A stretch of DNA of 37,206 nucleotides from Candidatus Heimdallarchaeota archaeon (GTDB lineage: Archaea; Asgardarchaeota; Heimdallarchaeia; Heimdallarchaeales; Heimdallarchaeaceae). Positions 24,297-32,590 of this stretch are shown one piece after another. The first letter of the stretch is position 1; each line of letters opens with the position of its first letter. The stretch is from contig JAGXNV010000005.1 in assembly GCA_019894795.1 (NCBI GenBank), forward strand, positions 1 through 37,206, written 5' to 3'. Below the pieces are notes generated by a model. It had not been told where the DNA came from. It saw only the letters and a program-made list of their open reading frames with translations, and ran no database searches. A program made the position numbers and the translations under genes.

Positions 24297-25088
24297 TTAA
24301 TTCTCTATTCCCACCATTGCAAAAGTTGCATATACTTCATATCCAACTTTGGAATATATTTTAATTGCAGGTTTGTTCTCAGTAGTCACATGAATAATTG
24401 CTATATCGGTATGATCCATCATTTCATGGACGTTTTCATTGACCAGATAAGTTGCTAGCCCTTGATTTTGATATTTGGGATGTGTTGCTACAGTTGTTAT
24501 AATAGCTGCTGTCTCATCAATCCATGCTAATGTAAAAGAAATTAACTTCCTACCATCAAACAAACCAGTATAAATCTGATTCTCATCAAAAGTTAAATTA
24601 TCGACTTTTATTTTACCCCAGAAGATAGGATGATCTTTTGCCATGAGTTTTACAATTGCTGGAGCATCTGCTTTTGATAAAGGTCTCTGTGTATAAGGTT
24701 TATCTAGTGGAAACCGGGGGATTAATTTACCCCTATTGAGCACCATCCTGTGTAATGATATTTCATATTTTGGATTAGGAATCAAAGATTTCAGCAGTTC
24801 TTTGTATTTGTATTCAAAGTTTATTTGCGTAACAGGGATATCCTTTGGAATTGCATTGAAGAGAGATTTCACGATATCTTCATTTTGTCCTCGAACATGA
24901 GCAACGTGATTTTTCCATATAAGACACAAACCAACTATACTTTCATTCTCAAATGCCATAAAGAAACGACATTCTTCTGGATATTATTTTAAATCCAAGA
25001 TAAAGTAGAAATAATATGGAACATCTTTGAGGACATAATCCCAAAATCTTTTATCTTCTCTCTCTTCTAATTCGATTATCTCAACCAT
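24297..25088 (-). pseudogene. GNAT acetyltransferase gene split by an in-frame TAA
   Basis: The ORF track starts this gene at 24959, but the same frame continues upstream and reads MVEIIELEEREDKRFWDYV ... FILDLK, stop (TAA at 24984-24986), then YPEECRFFMAFEN into the long ORF. The upstream part has its own ATG at 25088 with GGAGATG ten bases before, 19 bases after the exonuclease III gene. Euryarchaeal GNAT relatives have an Asp-Trp-Lys-x-Tyr-Pro stretch exactly here. The C-terminal part keeps the acetyl-CoA site (THPKYQNQGLATYLV and ENKPAIKIYSKVGY). So this is a full-length gene with one premature stop, either a real nonsense mutation, a sequencing error, or internal restart at 24959, which has no good Shine-Dalgarno. 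Confidence 0.85.
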
Positions 25089-25107
25089 ACACTTTCATCT
25101 CCATCGT

Positions 25108-25917
25108 TTATTTGAATTTCAGCTTTATTAGTAAAGGACAATGATCTGACCCCATAACTTCATTCATCGTTTTTGATTCAATCAAATTATCTAGTAAATC
25201 ATCGGATATGAAGAAGTAGTCTATTCTCCAGCCTACATTTCTTTCTCTGGCTGTAACACCCTTCACTATAGCTCTTGCTGACCACCAAGTATAATTTTCA
25301 GATTCTTTATTGAAGTGCCTAAATGTGTCGATAAAACCATTTTTCAGAAGTTTATCAATCCATTCTCTTTCTTCTTTAAGAAAACCTGAAGTGTTTTCAT
25401 TTGCTTTTGCATGTGTAAGATCTATCTCGGTATGTGCTGTATTTACATCTCCACAGATAATAACAGATTTACCTTCTTTCCTCAGCTTCATTACATAATC
25501 AAGAAAAGTATCATAGAAGTCCATTTTGTATTGGAGTCTTTCTTTATTCATTTTCCCATTGGGGAAGTATACGTTGAATAAAACAAAGTCATCAAATTCA
25601 GTTTCTACAACTCTACCTTCACTATCAAACTTTTTTATTCCGAGATTGTTGTTTACACGGTTAGGGTTAGTTTTAGAATAAGTGACAACACCACTGTATC
25701 CTTTTCTTTCTGCTGAATGCCAATAACTTTTGTAACCCTGAGGACTTATGATCTTTTCAGTTAATTGATCTATCTGTGCTTTAGTTTCTTGCAAGCATAA
25801 AACATCAGGAGAAGCTTTGTACAACCAATCATTAAATTTCAGATTATTATGTACTACTTTCTTTGAAACAGCTCGTATTCCGTTAACATTCCATGAAATT
25901 AAAGTTATTTCACCCAT
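25108..25917 (-). CDS. xth: Exodeoxyribonuclease III (AP endonuclease)
   Basis: The 269-residue protein belongs to the ExoIII/ExoA family of Mg-dependent AP endonucleases/3'-exonucleases that act in base excision repair. Active-site motifs are complete: SWNVNGIRA, LQETKA with the metal Glu, FNVYFPNG, CGDVNTAHTEIDL, WRIDYFFISD, and the C-terminal GSDHCPL with the catalytic Asp-His. Length and start fit the family. The GNAT pseudogene lies just downstream on the same strand, 19 bases away, and was probably co-transcribed. Confidence 0.95.
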   Translation of the reverse strand: MGEITLISWNVNGIRAVSKKVVHNNLKFNDWLYKASPDVLCLQETKAQIDQLTEKIISPQGYKSYWHSAERKGYSGVVTYSKTNPNRVNNNLGIKKFDSEGRVVETEFDDFVLFNVYFPNGKMNKERLQYKMDFYDTFLDYVMKLRKEGKSVIICGDVNTAHTEIDLTHAKANENTSGFLKEEREWIDKLLKNGFIDTFRHFNKESENYTWWSARAIVKGVTARERNVGWRIDYFFISDDLLDNLIESKTMNEVMGSDHCPLLIKLKFK

Positions 25918-26061
25918 ATGAAAGATTAGCAGAATCCTATCTTAAATGTTGTGAGTGCTGTTCAATAAGCTTTAACCAAATGGTTTAATCGATTCACTTC
26001 AGTATTAAGAGATGAAATCAAATGTTTAGTCAGCTACAAGGAGAAGTTTGCATATCACCCC

Positions 26062-26078
26062 AAAGAGTTAAACTCTTT
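26062..26078. promoter_or_regulatory. 17-base palindrome upstream of the small ORF
   Basis: AAAGAGTTAAACTCTTT is a perfect 8-1-8 palindrome. It lies about 60 bases before the ribosome-binding site of the 41-residue ORF and just upstream of a TTTAATAAA element at about 26099-26107, so an operator role is plausible. As a hairpin it would have 7 base pairs and a 3-base loop. Confidence 0.4.
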
Positions 26079-26140
26079 TCTTTATTAATTAAAAGAATGT
26101 TTAATAAAAGGATTGAATGCTGTAATGTAGGTGCAAAAAA

Positions 26141-26266
26141 ATGGCAGCAAAAATCACAACCGGAAAAAACAACAAAGATTACAAATTAATAGCTAGATTA
26201 GCAAAAGAACATTCAATTGTTGAGCAATTAACCTTAGCAGTTAAAAATGGTTTCATTGCTAACTAG
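26141..26266 (+). CDS. Candidate small protein (41 residues)
   Basis: This ORF is below the length limit of the supplied track. It has a good ribosome-binding site, AGGTG at 26129-26133, seven bases before ATG 26141, and a TATA-like TTTAATAA further upstream. The product is basic and amphipathic: MAAKITTGKNNKD, then a helix-like LIARLAKEHSIVEQLTLAVKNG. There is no signal peptide or cysteine. I do not recognise it. T-rich sequence follows the stop. Codon composition looks like that of neighbouring genes, but no homologue comparison was possible. Confidence 0.45.
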   Translation: MAAKITTGKNNKDYKLIARLAKEHSIVEQLTLAVKNGFIAN

Positions 26267-26338
26267 CCTCTTTCTATCTTTCTTTTAAGCATGGTTTTTA
26301 TCTTAATTTGGATTATTAATTTTACAAAAAAAGTCTTT

Positions 26339-27670
26339 CTAATCAGTTTCCGTGATCATATCTTTTGACTTTTTCTTGAAGAAATCGTAATCACCTAGTA
26401 ACATTATTGGTAAAGCAATTACTAGAAATACTGTGACTATTGGTCCAATCCATATTAAATCAATATTAGTCTCCGGAGAAAGCAAATAACCTACTAATAT
26501 GAACCCTCCAGCTTGTGCAATATTGGTAGGAATACTTTTGAATCCAGTATAAACCCCAGACCGGTTCTCCAAAGTATCTTTCTCATCCTTATCTGCTATA
26601 TCAGCAATAATAACATAAGGGAAAAGAAAAGCTGCCGACATTCCAAAAACAGCAAAAAAGCCAAAGATATACCCTTGTATGATTAGAGGAATTAAAGGTA
26701 TTTTCCCAACTAATATAGTTAATGGCATCCAGATTAAGAGAAAGCAATACGAAATTATCAATGAGAGTTTTATTCCTTTCTTCTTCGACAATATGGACCA
26801 CGTATAGAATCCCAAGACCATTGCTACAAACATTAAAGCTGCAAAAATAAAATTATCAAGCGTTGTATTTAACCCAAGCACTACATGCACAAAATCCAAC
26901 ATCAGAACAGACATAATCGTTATACCAACGCTTAGGATCGCATAACTAATCATCCAGACAACATAGTTTTTGTTCTTCAGAGCAACCTTCAGTTCTTTCC
27001 AGATGTTCTTTTTCTTGGTTGCAACATGTTTCTCTTTTATGGAAACCAAAGCTGGAATAAACATAACAATTTCAACAACTGAAAAAATTATTGCAAATGA
27101 TAGTAAAACTACTGCTGCATCTCCTACAACCCCACCAGATTCTTGTATTATACCGGCCATAAGTAAAGCGAATCCAGAACCTACTGCACCACCAAACAAA
27201 TTGGTGATATTCATTACAGCTGAAACACCAACTCTTTCTTCAGGTTTGGTTATTTCAGGTAGCCATGACTGATATGGTGTCAGTAGAAAACCGTAGAAGA
27301 AATGAAACAATGAATTCCAAATCAACAACCACAAAAATATTCCAGTTTGACTACTATCTGGAATGATAAAATGGGGAGTAAATAACATAGTAAAAGAAAG
27401 ACCTAGCAATGGAGCCCCGATCCAAATGAAAAGCTTTCGTCTTCCATACTTAGCTGTGGAAGAAGATAGAGAGTCAGAAACAAAGCCAAAGAAAAATGAC
27501 GATATACCTATAACCAACTTTCCTACAGCATTCCCGATACCATTTAACATCGGATCCAAATTTATTGTATTGCTATACATCCAGAAAGTTGCTACAAATA
27601 CAACATTCAGAAGAATAGTTGTTCCGAAACGACATATTCCATAAAAGATTTTTTGGCGAAGTGTAAGCAT
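26339..27670 (-). CDS. MFS transporter, GPH-like family, paralogue of the gene at 11.3 kb
   Basis: A 443-residue, 12-segment transporter clearly paralogous to the one at 11335-12669: both begin ML-x-x-RQK-x-FYG-x-CRFGT, share GIGNAVGKLVIG, KYGRRKLFIWIGAPLL, LLTPYQSWLPEI, a KNKNYVVWMI stretch and the ADIADKDE loop. GPH-like symporters move sugars or glycosides with a cation. Unlike its paralogue it has no enzyme gene coupled to it; the nearest gene in its direction is the small-ORF region. Substrate may differ between the two copies. The upstream region 27671-27842 contains A/T-rich promoter-like sequence shared with the divergent HEAT gene. Confidence 0.85.
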   Translation of the reverse strand: MLTLRQKIFYGICRFGTTILLNVVFVATFWMYSNTINLDPMLNGIGNAVGKLVIGISSFFFGFVSDSLSSSTAKYGRRKLFIWIGAPLLGLSFTMLFTPHFIIPDSSQTGIFLWLLIWNSLFHFFYGFLLTPYQSWLPEITKPEERVGVSAVMNITNLFGGAVGSGFALLMAGIIQESGGVVGDAAVVLLSFAIIFSVVEIVMFIPALVSIKEKHVATKKKNIWKELKVALKNKNYVVWMISYAILSVGITIMSVLMLDFVHVVLGLNTTLDNFIFAALMFVAMVLGFYTWSILSKKKGIKLSLIISYCFLLIWMPLTILVGKIPLIPLIIQGYIFGFFAVFGMSAAFLFPYVIIADIADKDEKDTLENRSGVYTGFKSIPTNIAQAGGFILVGYLLSPETNIDLIWIGPIVTVFLVIALPIMLLGDYDFFKKKSKDMITETD

Positions 27671-27851
27671 TTTGTAGCCCCGAATTTTATTGTTTTAGAA
27701 CAACTTTGTCAGATTGTTTGTTGAATTATATAAAATTTTGCAAAAAAGAAGTTAGGTCATTTTTTAAGAAGAAAAGGGCTACCAGCATAAATATTCTTAT
27801 ATTGAATATATTTCACTATTATTCGACACTAACAATTCTGTTGTGGTTTAT

Positions 27852-28736
27852 ATGTCCAACGAAGAGATACAAAAAATAGCAAAATTATTAGAAAATGAAA
27901 ATCCGGCAATGAGACAATTAGCTTTAGAACAATTATCGCCCCATAAACAAAATCACACAGCAACTAACATGATAATTAGAACTCTACAAGATAAAGATAA
28001 AGGAGTTAGGACTTTCGCAGCGGAGATATTGGGGGATGTTGATGATAGACATGCCTTGATTGCTTTAACTCATACTTTGGAAGATGGGGAATGGGAAGTA
28101 AGAAATGCAGCTATAGAGTCTTTTGGAAAGCACAAGAATCCTGAAACAGTGCCTTTCTTAATTCAATCATTAAGAGATGAACACCAACAAGTTAGATATT
28201 CCGCTACAAAAGAACTGAAACATTTTGATAGTCCCTCCATTATTGAACCTCTCTTTGAGATGCTAAAAGATGATTCTGATTCAGTACGTGAGGAAGCCAG
28301 ATCAACATTGCTTAATTTTCAAGTAAAGGTTCCTGCTTCATTAATTGCTAAATTCATACTAGATTTAAACAAAAACGTAAAAGAAGTTGCTGTTGAATTC
28401 TTAACTACACGAGTTGAAGGGAACCCAATTCCACATCTTGAAAGAGCTTTGGACGATAAAGATTGGGAGATACGATTACTAGCGCTCACTGAGATAGGGA
28501 AAATAATCAAGAAAGGAGAGATACAAGATCCAAAAATCTTGAAAATAATTCTTAAAGCTCTAGATGATGAACATTCCAGAGTAAGATTTGAAGGTTTAAG
28601 CAATCTCAAGGAATTAAATAATCCTTCTACAATAGACAAACTTGGTGAAATTGCAAGAAACGATGAAGATTCCAATAATCGGCTTATGGCTACAGAGACT
28701 ATGACTTTCATCCGGCGATCTTTGAGATTGGAATAA
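27852..28736 (+). CDS. HEAT-repeat protein
   Basis: The 294-residue protein is almost entirely helical repeats of about 30-33 residues, recognisable by the D-x-x-VR motif: DKDKGVRTFAAEILG, DGEWEVRNAAIESFG, DEHQQVRYSATKELK, DDSDSVREEARSTL, LNKNVKEVAVEFL, DKDWEIRLLALTEIG, DEHSRVRFEGLSNL and a last DEDSNNRLMATETM, i.e. about eight repeats. Such scaffolds bind proteins or nucleic acids. I start at ATG 27852; GTG 27843 would add three residues. It stands first in a run of plus-strand genes for small zinc proteins and a TPR protein, which may be its partners. Confidence 0.85.
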   Translation: MSNEEIQKIAKLLENENPAMRQLALEQLSPHKQNHTATNMIIRTLQDKDKGVRTFAAEILGDVDDRHALIALTHTLEDGEWEVRNAAIESFGKHKNPETVPFLIQSLRDEHQQVRYSATKELKHFDSPSIIEPLFEMLKDDSDSVREEARSTLLNFQVKVPASLIAKFILDLNKNVKEVAVEFLTTRVEGNPIPHLERALDDKDWEIRLLALTEIGKIIKKGEIQDPKILKIILKALDDEHSRVRFEGLSNLKELNNPSTIDKLGEIARNDEDSNNRLMATETMTFIRRSLRLE

Positions 28737-28816
28737 ACTTGTAACAAGACTAATAATAAATTTATTCACTCTTTTCTTCCCCTAAAATTTTTATAGTCGG
28801 GCTATCAGCGAATCTT

Positions 28817-29065
28817 ATGAAGCCCCCAATGTGCGCATTATGCTATAAAGAATTTCTAGATACTGATGAAGGCGGTTTGGTTTACTTTGAAAAACGAAGT
28901 AGCGATGAAAGATGGATTTCTGTTATGAAAGAGGAAGGTATGCAAGGTCATCCACCCTTTGCAGAATGGTTCTGTGCGGAACACTATGAGGCAGCTATAG
29001 AGCTTAAGAAACTAACCATTGATGAAGCAATGAACATTCTAAAAGAGAAATATCCAATGAAGTGA
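28817..29065 (+). CDS. Small C2-CH zinc-binding protein, copy 1
   Basis: An 82-residue protein with KPPMCALCYKEF at its start and HPPFAEWFCAEHYEAA near residue 50; the CxxC and FCxxH pairs form a probable zinc site. A conserved EGGLVYFEKR stretch sits between them, followed by a LTIDEAMNIL helix. It is clearly paralogous to the next gene, which starts four bases after its stop. Leaderless expression is suggested by TTTTTATAG at about 28787-28795, 25-30 bases before the ATG. I do not recognise the family. Confidence 0.75.
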   Translation: MKPPMCALCYKEFLDTDEGGLVYFEKRSSDERWISVMKEEGMQGHPPFAEWFCAEHYEAAIELKKLTIDEAMNILKEKYPMK

Positions 29066-29069
29066 TACT

Positions 29070-29336
29070 ATGAAACCACCAGTATGCGTAATTTGCTCTA
29101 GGAGATTCAGCCCTCAAGAGGAAGGAGGTGTTGTTAATTTTGCTAAACGAAAAGGTGACATTGAATGGGAAAAGAAGGATATAGTCGAACACCCTCCTTA
29201 TGCTGATTGGTTCTGTGGAAGGCACTTTTCTTATGCGGAAAATCTATCAGGACTTACAATTAATAAAGCGATGGAAAAAATAATAGAAAGATTTGCATCA
29301 GACTACAAACAGTTTGAAGATGCTGACAGTTATTAG
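29070..29336 (+). CDS. Small C2-CH zinc-binding protein, copy 2
   Basis: An 88-residue paralogue of the preceding protein with the same plan: KPPVCVICSRRF, EGGVVNFAKR, HPPYADWFCGRHF and LTINKAMEKI. The spacing between the middle and the FCxxH motif is shorter by about five residues and the C-terminus is extended with an acidic DADSY end. Start spacing of four bases after the stop of copy 1 shows co-transcription. Roughly half the positions match by eye, so the tandem duplication is not recent and the copies have probably specialised or form a heterodimer. Confidence 0.75.
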   Translation: MKPPVCVICSRRFSPQEEGGVVNFAKRKGDIEWEKKDIVEHPPYADWFCGRHFSYAENLSGLTINKAMEKIIERFASDYKQFEDADSY

Positions 29337-29352
29337 AAGAGGAGAAAACCAA

Positions 29353-29375
29353 ATCTCGAAATATTATTTTGAGAT
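29353..29375 (+). terminator. Possible hairpin after the twin zinc-protein genes
   Basis: ATCTCGAAAT and ATTTTGAGAT form a 10-bp stem (one G-U pair) with a three-base loop 17 bases after the stop of the second zinc-protein gene. A clean T-run is missing, so it may be a transcript-end structure rather than a true terminator. Confidence 0.35.
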
Positions 29376-29490
29376 AAGATTAGTGTATTCCAGTTCAAGG
29401 AATTTTGACCGATTAAACATCTCCTTTCTTTACCACTGTCGCAAGTTTATTATTGTACTGTAACATATTTTAAAAGTGAGGTTTTTGAAT

Positions 29491-31434
29491 TTGGACAATT
29501 CACCTTTACAGATTTTCACTCAAGTAAGGACTTACATTGATGAAGGCAAGTACGATGAAGCTTTACAAGAATTAGATAGATTTGAGAAGAGAGGAGAGTT
29601 AAACTCAAAAGCAAATATCAATTTCAAGATTCTTAAAAGTGAGGTTTTCAACAGAATTGGTAAATATGAAAATGCGTTAAGCTTAGCAGAAGAAGCTCTT
29701 GAGAAGTGTAAGGATCCAGAAGATTGCTTAGCTATATTAGATGCTACCAATGAGACAGCTTATTCGTTTTGGAGACAAGGGAAGTTAGAAGAGGCTACCA
29801 AAGCAATTCTGAAAAACGAACCAATTATCACTAAACTGAAGAATCAAAAAGTAGAGGGTGTCAAGAACAGAGAAGCTAGAACACATAGGATCAAGGGAGT
29901 TCTATATCATACAGGAGGGGATTTAGCTGAAGCAGAAAAAAGTTACAGAAAAAGTCTTTCTATATGGGAGGAAATTGGAAATAAACAAGAAATTAGTTCA
30001 GTTTTAAACAATCTTGGTGTTCTCAATCGTACAAAGGGAGAGCTTCACAAAGCCTTAGGATATTATCAAAAAAGCTTATTTCTTTACAAAGAAGTTGGTA
30101 ACAAAGACGATATTGCTACATCTTTAAACAATATAGGTAATATATTTCGATATCAAGGTGAGTTAGAGGAAGCTTTACATTATTATAAACAAAGTTTATC
30201 CACCTGGGAGGAAATAGGAAATAGTCAGTTTGTGAGTTTAGCTTTCTACAATATTGGGGAAGTGTATCAACAGAAGGGAAAATTCGAAACATCAATCCGT
30301 TATTTCAAGCAGAGCTTATCATTAAGAGAAGAAATAGGAAATAAACAAGATATTGCTCTAACACTATTTTATCTTATTTCAGCATCTTTAGATTCAAACA
30401 ATATGAAAAGTGCGCAAAGATTTTTAGATAGACTAAGAGATGTGGAATCCTTTGAAGACAATGCTTTCATTAGTCAATTGAGAAAAATATCAGAAGCAGC
30501 GCTTCTAAAAACGAGTCCTCGGATGAAACACAGAGTAGAAGCTCAAGAACTTCTACAGAAAGTACTAGAAGAGGAAATCATTGATCATTCGCTTACTGTC
30601 ATGGCCTTAATTGGCCTTAGCGAATTATTGCTAGAAGAATTAAAAATATCAGGTGATCAGGAAATATTCACTTTATTAAGAGCAATGGTGAGTAGCCTTT
30701 TTGATATCGCAAAACATCAGGGATCACATAATCTTCTTGCAAAGACTTATTGGTTACAAAGTCAAATAGCTTTAGTAGATTTAGACTTGTTAAAAGCTCG
30801 AGATTTGCTGAACAAAGCTCAAGAAATTGCTGAGAGTAAGGGATTACGAAAACTAGCTATCAGTATTTCTAGCGACCATGATTTGCTGTTAAATCAATTG
30901 AGTGACTGGGAAAACATGGTTAATAAAAAAGCTAGTTTAAAAGAAAGACTGGAATTTGCACAACTTGGAGGACTTGTTGTAAAACTAATCAAAAACGGTG
31001 AAATAACATCACCAGAAATTGTGAATGAAGAACCTGTTCTCCTAATTATCTTATCTGAAAACGGAATACCACTTTACACGAAAAACTATGTCGAGGGAAG
31101 TCAATTAGATGGTGTTTTGGTAGGAGGGTTTCTCTCTGCAATAATCAAATTTAGTCAAGAGACTTTTGCAAGCGAGGGATCAATTGAGAGGATAAAACAT
31201 CAAGAGTACACCCTACTACTAAGAGCAAAGAAACCTTTCCTTTTTAGTTATATAATAAAGGGTCAAACTTATTCGGCAATGCAGAAACTGGAAGCTTTAA
31301 CGAGAATAATAGGAACATCAACATCCGTATGGGATGACCTATTGAGAGCAGTAAAAACTTCAAAGACAATTTCTGCAGGTTCAAAGAACATGATTGATGA
31401 ATTAGCAAAAATGGTTTTTCCAAGCAAGGCGTAA
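29491..31434 (+). CDS. TPR protein with a longin/roadblock-like C-terminal domain
   Basis: The N-terminal ~330 residues are tetratricopeptide repeats, e.g. GDLAEAEKSYRKSLSIWEEIGN, GELHKALGYYQKSLFLYKEVGN, GELEEALHYYKQSLSTWEEIGN and GKFETSIRYFKQSLSLREEIGN, of the 40-residue type. After a further helical region, residues ~510-615 switch to alternating beta strands and helices: VLLIILSENGIPLYTKNY, GGFLSAIIKFSQETF, YTLLLRAKKPFLFSYIIKG. This pattern resembles the profilin-like longin/roadblock superfamily used by GTPase regulators, which Asgard archaea have in number; that assignment is by eye only. TTG 29491 has GAGG suitably upstream and is preferred over GTG 29476. Confidence 0.78.
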   Translation: MDNSPLQIFTQVRTYIDEGKYDEALQELDRFEKRGELNSKANINFKILKSEVFNRIGKYENALSLAEEALEKCKDPEDCLAILDATNETAYSFWRQGKLEEATKAILKNEPIITKLKNQKVEGVKNREARTHRIKGVLYHTGGDLAEAEKSYRKSLSIWEEIGNKQEISSVLNNLGVLNRTKGELHKALGYYQKSLFLYKEVGNKDDIATSLNNIGNIFRYQGELEEALHYYKQSLSTWEEIGNSQFVSLAFYNIGEVYQQKGKFETSIRYFKQSLSLREEIGNKQDIALTLFYLISASLDSNNMKSAQRFLDRLRDVESFEDNAFISQLRKISEAALLKTSPRMKHRVEAQELLQKVLEEEIIDHSLTVMALIGLSELLLEELKISGDQEIFTLLRAMVSSLFDIAKHQGSHNLLAKTYWLQSQIALVDLDLLKARDLLNKAQEIAESKGLRKLAISISSDHDLLLNQLSDWENMVNKKASLKERLEFAQLGGLVVKLIKNGEITSPEIVNEEPVLLIILSENGIPLYTKNYVEGSQLDGVLVGGFLSAIIKFSQETFASEGSIERIKHQEYTLLLRAKKPFLFSYIIKGQTYSAMQKLEALTRIIGTSTSVWDDLLRAVKTSKTISAGSKNMIDELAKMVFPSKA

Positions 31435-31500
31435 ATGGTTTATTTTTTTCAAACTGTAAATTTAGAAAAACAAGCATTTTTTGCTATTTTAGCACCTTAA

Positions 31501-31533
31501 ACAACGTTGTCACATTCGAAACATTAAATATTT
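31501..31533 (+). promoter_or_regulatory. Palindrome and TATA-like element before the 4-TM gene
   Basis: ACAACGTTGT (31501-31510) is a perfect 10-bp palindrome, followed by TTAAATATT (about 31524-31532), which is placed 22-30 bases before ATG 31554 as expected for a leaderless archaeal promoter. Confidence 0.35.
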
Positions 31534-31553
31534 GCAATGGCTCATCGTAGGAC

Positions 31554-32006
31554 ATGTCTTTAAAAGCAGAATTAGAAGAAATATCCAAAAACTCATGGGG
31601 GATAGGTATTTTTGTCTCTTGGGGAATATTCATAGTTTTTTCATTGTGGAACATGATAGCATCATTTATTTTTACAGCTACAATAACAGGTAATGCAGGT
31701 CAAGGAGTTATCAGCATTTTTGCTGTGGGATCTGCAGCATTATATTTGTTGACATATTTGATTGCAGAAAAAGTATCATATTCTAAAGAGCAGTTATACC
31801 TAGTTTTCTCACTAGTTCCTTTGGTGTTGTTATTCATCATGGCTGTGGTTACAGGATACTTGGTTTTCGTGATACTCTTATGGCCTCCTTATACAATCAT
31901 GCTCTTAGGAAGTATAGGAATCATTGTTTGTACATATTTCTACATAAAAACAAAGGAACAACTACCAGAAGTAAAGGATACAATTCATACTGAAGATGAG
32001 ATTTAG
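31554..32006 (+). CDS. Four-helix membrane protein of unknown function
   Basis: The 150-residue protein has a short polar N-terminus (SLKAELEEISKNSWG) and four hydrophobic segments near residues 17-38, 48-68, 78-98 and 100-124, then an acidic soluble tail (EVKDTIHTEDEI). No family was recognised and there are no conserved polar motifs in the membrane parts. It is monocistronic and convergent with the Ddn-like reductase gene, with a T-rich stretch between them. Confidence 0.65.
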   Translation: MSLKAELEEISKNSWGIGIFVSWGIFIVFSLWNMIASFIFTATITGNAGQGVISIFAVGSAALYLLTYLIAEKVSYSKEQLYLVFSLVPLVLLFIMAVVTGYLVFVILLWPPYTIMLLGSIGIIVCTYFYIKTKEQLPEVKDTIHTEDEI

Positions 32007-32029
32007 AACATTAACCCCCATTCTAAACT

Positions 32030-32590
32030 CTATACTTCACTTCTTTTTTTTATTTTTATAAGTTTGATTAATTTTGAAAAATTAGTAAAATCAACCATTT
32101 CGGGATTATCATTTTTCGAATCCCATCCAAAAAGAAATTTAGCATCGCGGGGGAATTTTGTTACGTACCATGTGAAGAATTGGTTCTTTGTCGCTACATC
32201 TTCAATTAGTTCATATCTGGCAGGAAATTTACGAAAACCTATTTTCACTTTCATATCATCGGGATTAGCTGTTAGATTATTGAACCAATGAGCTTTTCCT
32301 CCTCTACCCGCCACAACATAAACTTCTCCATCTTTTCTTCTATATTCAAGAGGAGTCACTCTAGTTTTTCCAGTTTTTCGACCTTTTGTAAATAGAAGCA
32401 AGAAAATCTTACCAAAACCGAATAGAGGGAAAATCCCACTTTTATACAGAGGTATAGTAAAATACTTATTCAATCTTTTCCAGCGTTTTAACACTTTTTT
32501 CTGTTTTTCAGCATCTCCGAAGAGGAAACCATATTCAGCAGAACCTCGACGGGGGAACTCTCCACCTTTCGTTTGAACTGTTTTATCCAT
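32030..32590 (-). CDS. Deazaflavin (F420)-dependent nitroreductase-like protein (Ddn family)
   Basis: The 186-residue protein shows the Ddn/split-barrel signature: LLFTKGRKTGKTRVTPLEYRR, VVAGRGGKAHWFNNL and TANPDDMKVKIG, positions that bind the F420 phosphate and ring in characterised relatives. The family reduces quinones, nitro compounds or fatty-acid groups with F420H2; the substrate here is open. It supports F420 metabolism in this organism. A hydrophobic helix IPLYKSGIFPLFGFGKIFLLL near residue 50 may hold it at the membrane. Confidence 0.82.
   Translation of the reverse strand: MDKTVQTKGGEFPRRGSAEYGFLFGDAEKQKKVLKRWKRLNKYFTIPLYKSGIFPLFGFGKIFLLLFTKGRKTGKTRVTPLEYRRKDGEVYVVAGRGGKAHWFNNLTANPDDMKVKIGFRKFPARYELIEDVATKNQFFTWYVTKFPRDAKFLFGWDSKNDNPEMVDFTNFSKLIKLIKIKKRSEV

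Larger units (their letters stand above)
25918..26338. other. Intergenic region with palindromes and a small ORF
   Basis: This 420-base stretch separates exonuclease III and an MFS gene, both on the minus strand. It holds the 41-codon ORF and the 17-base palindrome described separately, plus a short inverted repeat AACCA-AA-TGGTT at 25974-25985. No tRNA or recognisable ncRNA was found by eye. Confidence 0.4.

Noticed and set aside
24984-24986. Recoded stop codon in the GNAT gene (pyrrolysine or selenocysteine)
   Set aside because: The codon is TAA, while pyrrolysine uses TAG and selenocysteine TGA; a GNAT enzyme has no need for either.
26022-26189. 55-codon ORF overlapping the 41-codon ORF in another frame
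   Set aside because: Its start has no ribosome-binding site and it runs through the RBS and first codons of the better supported small ORF.
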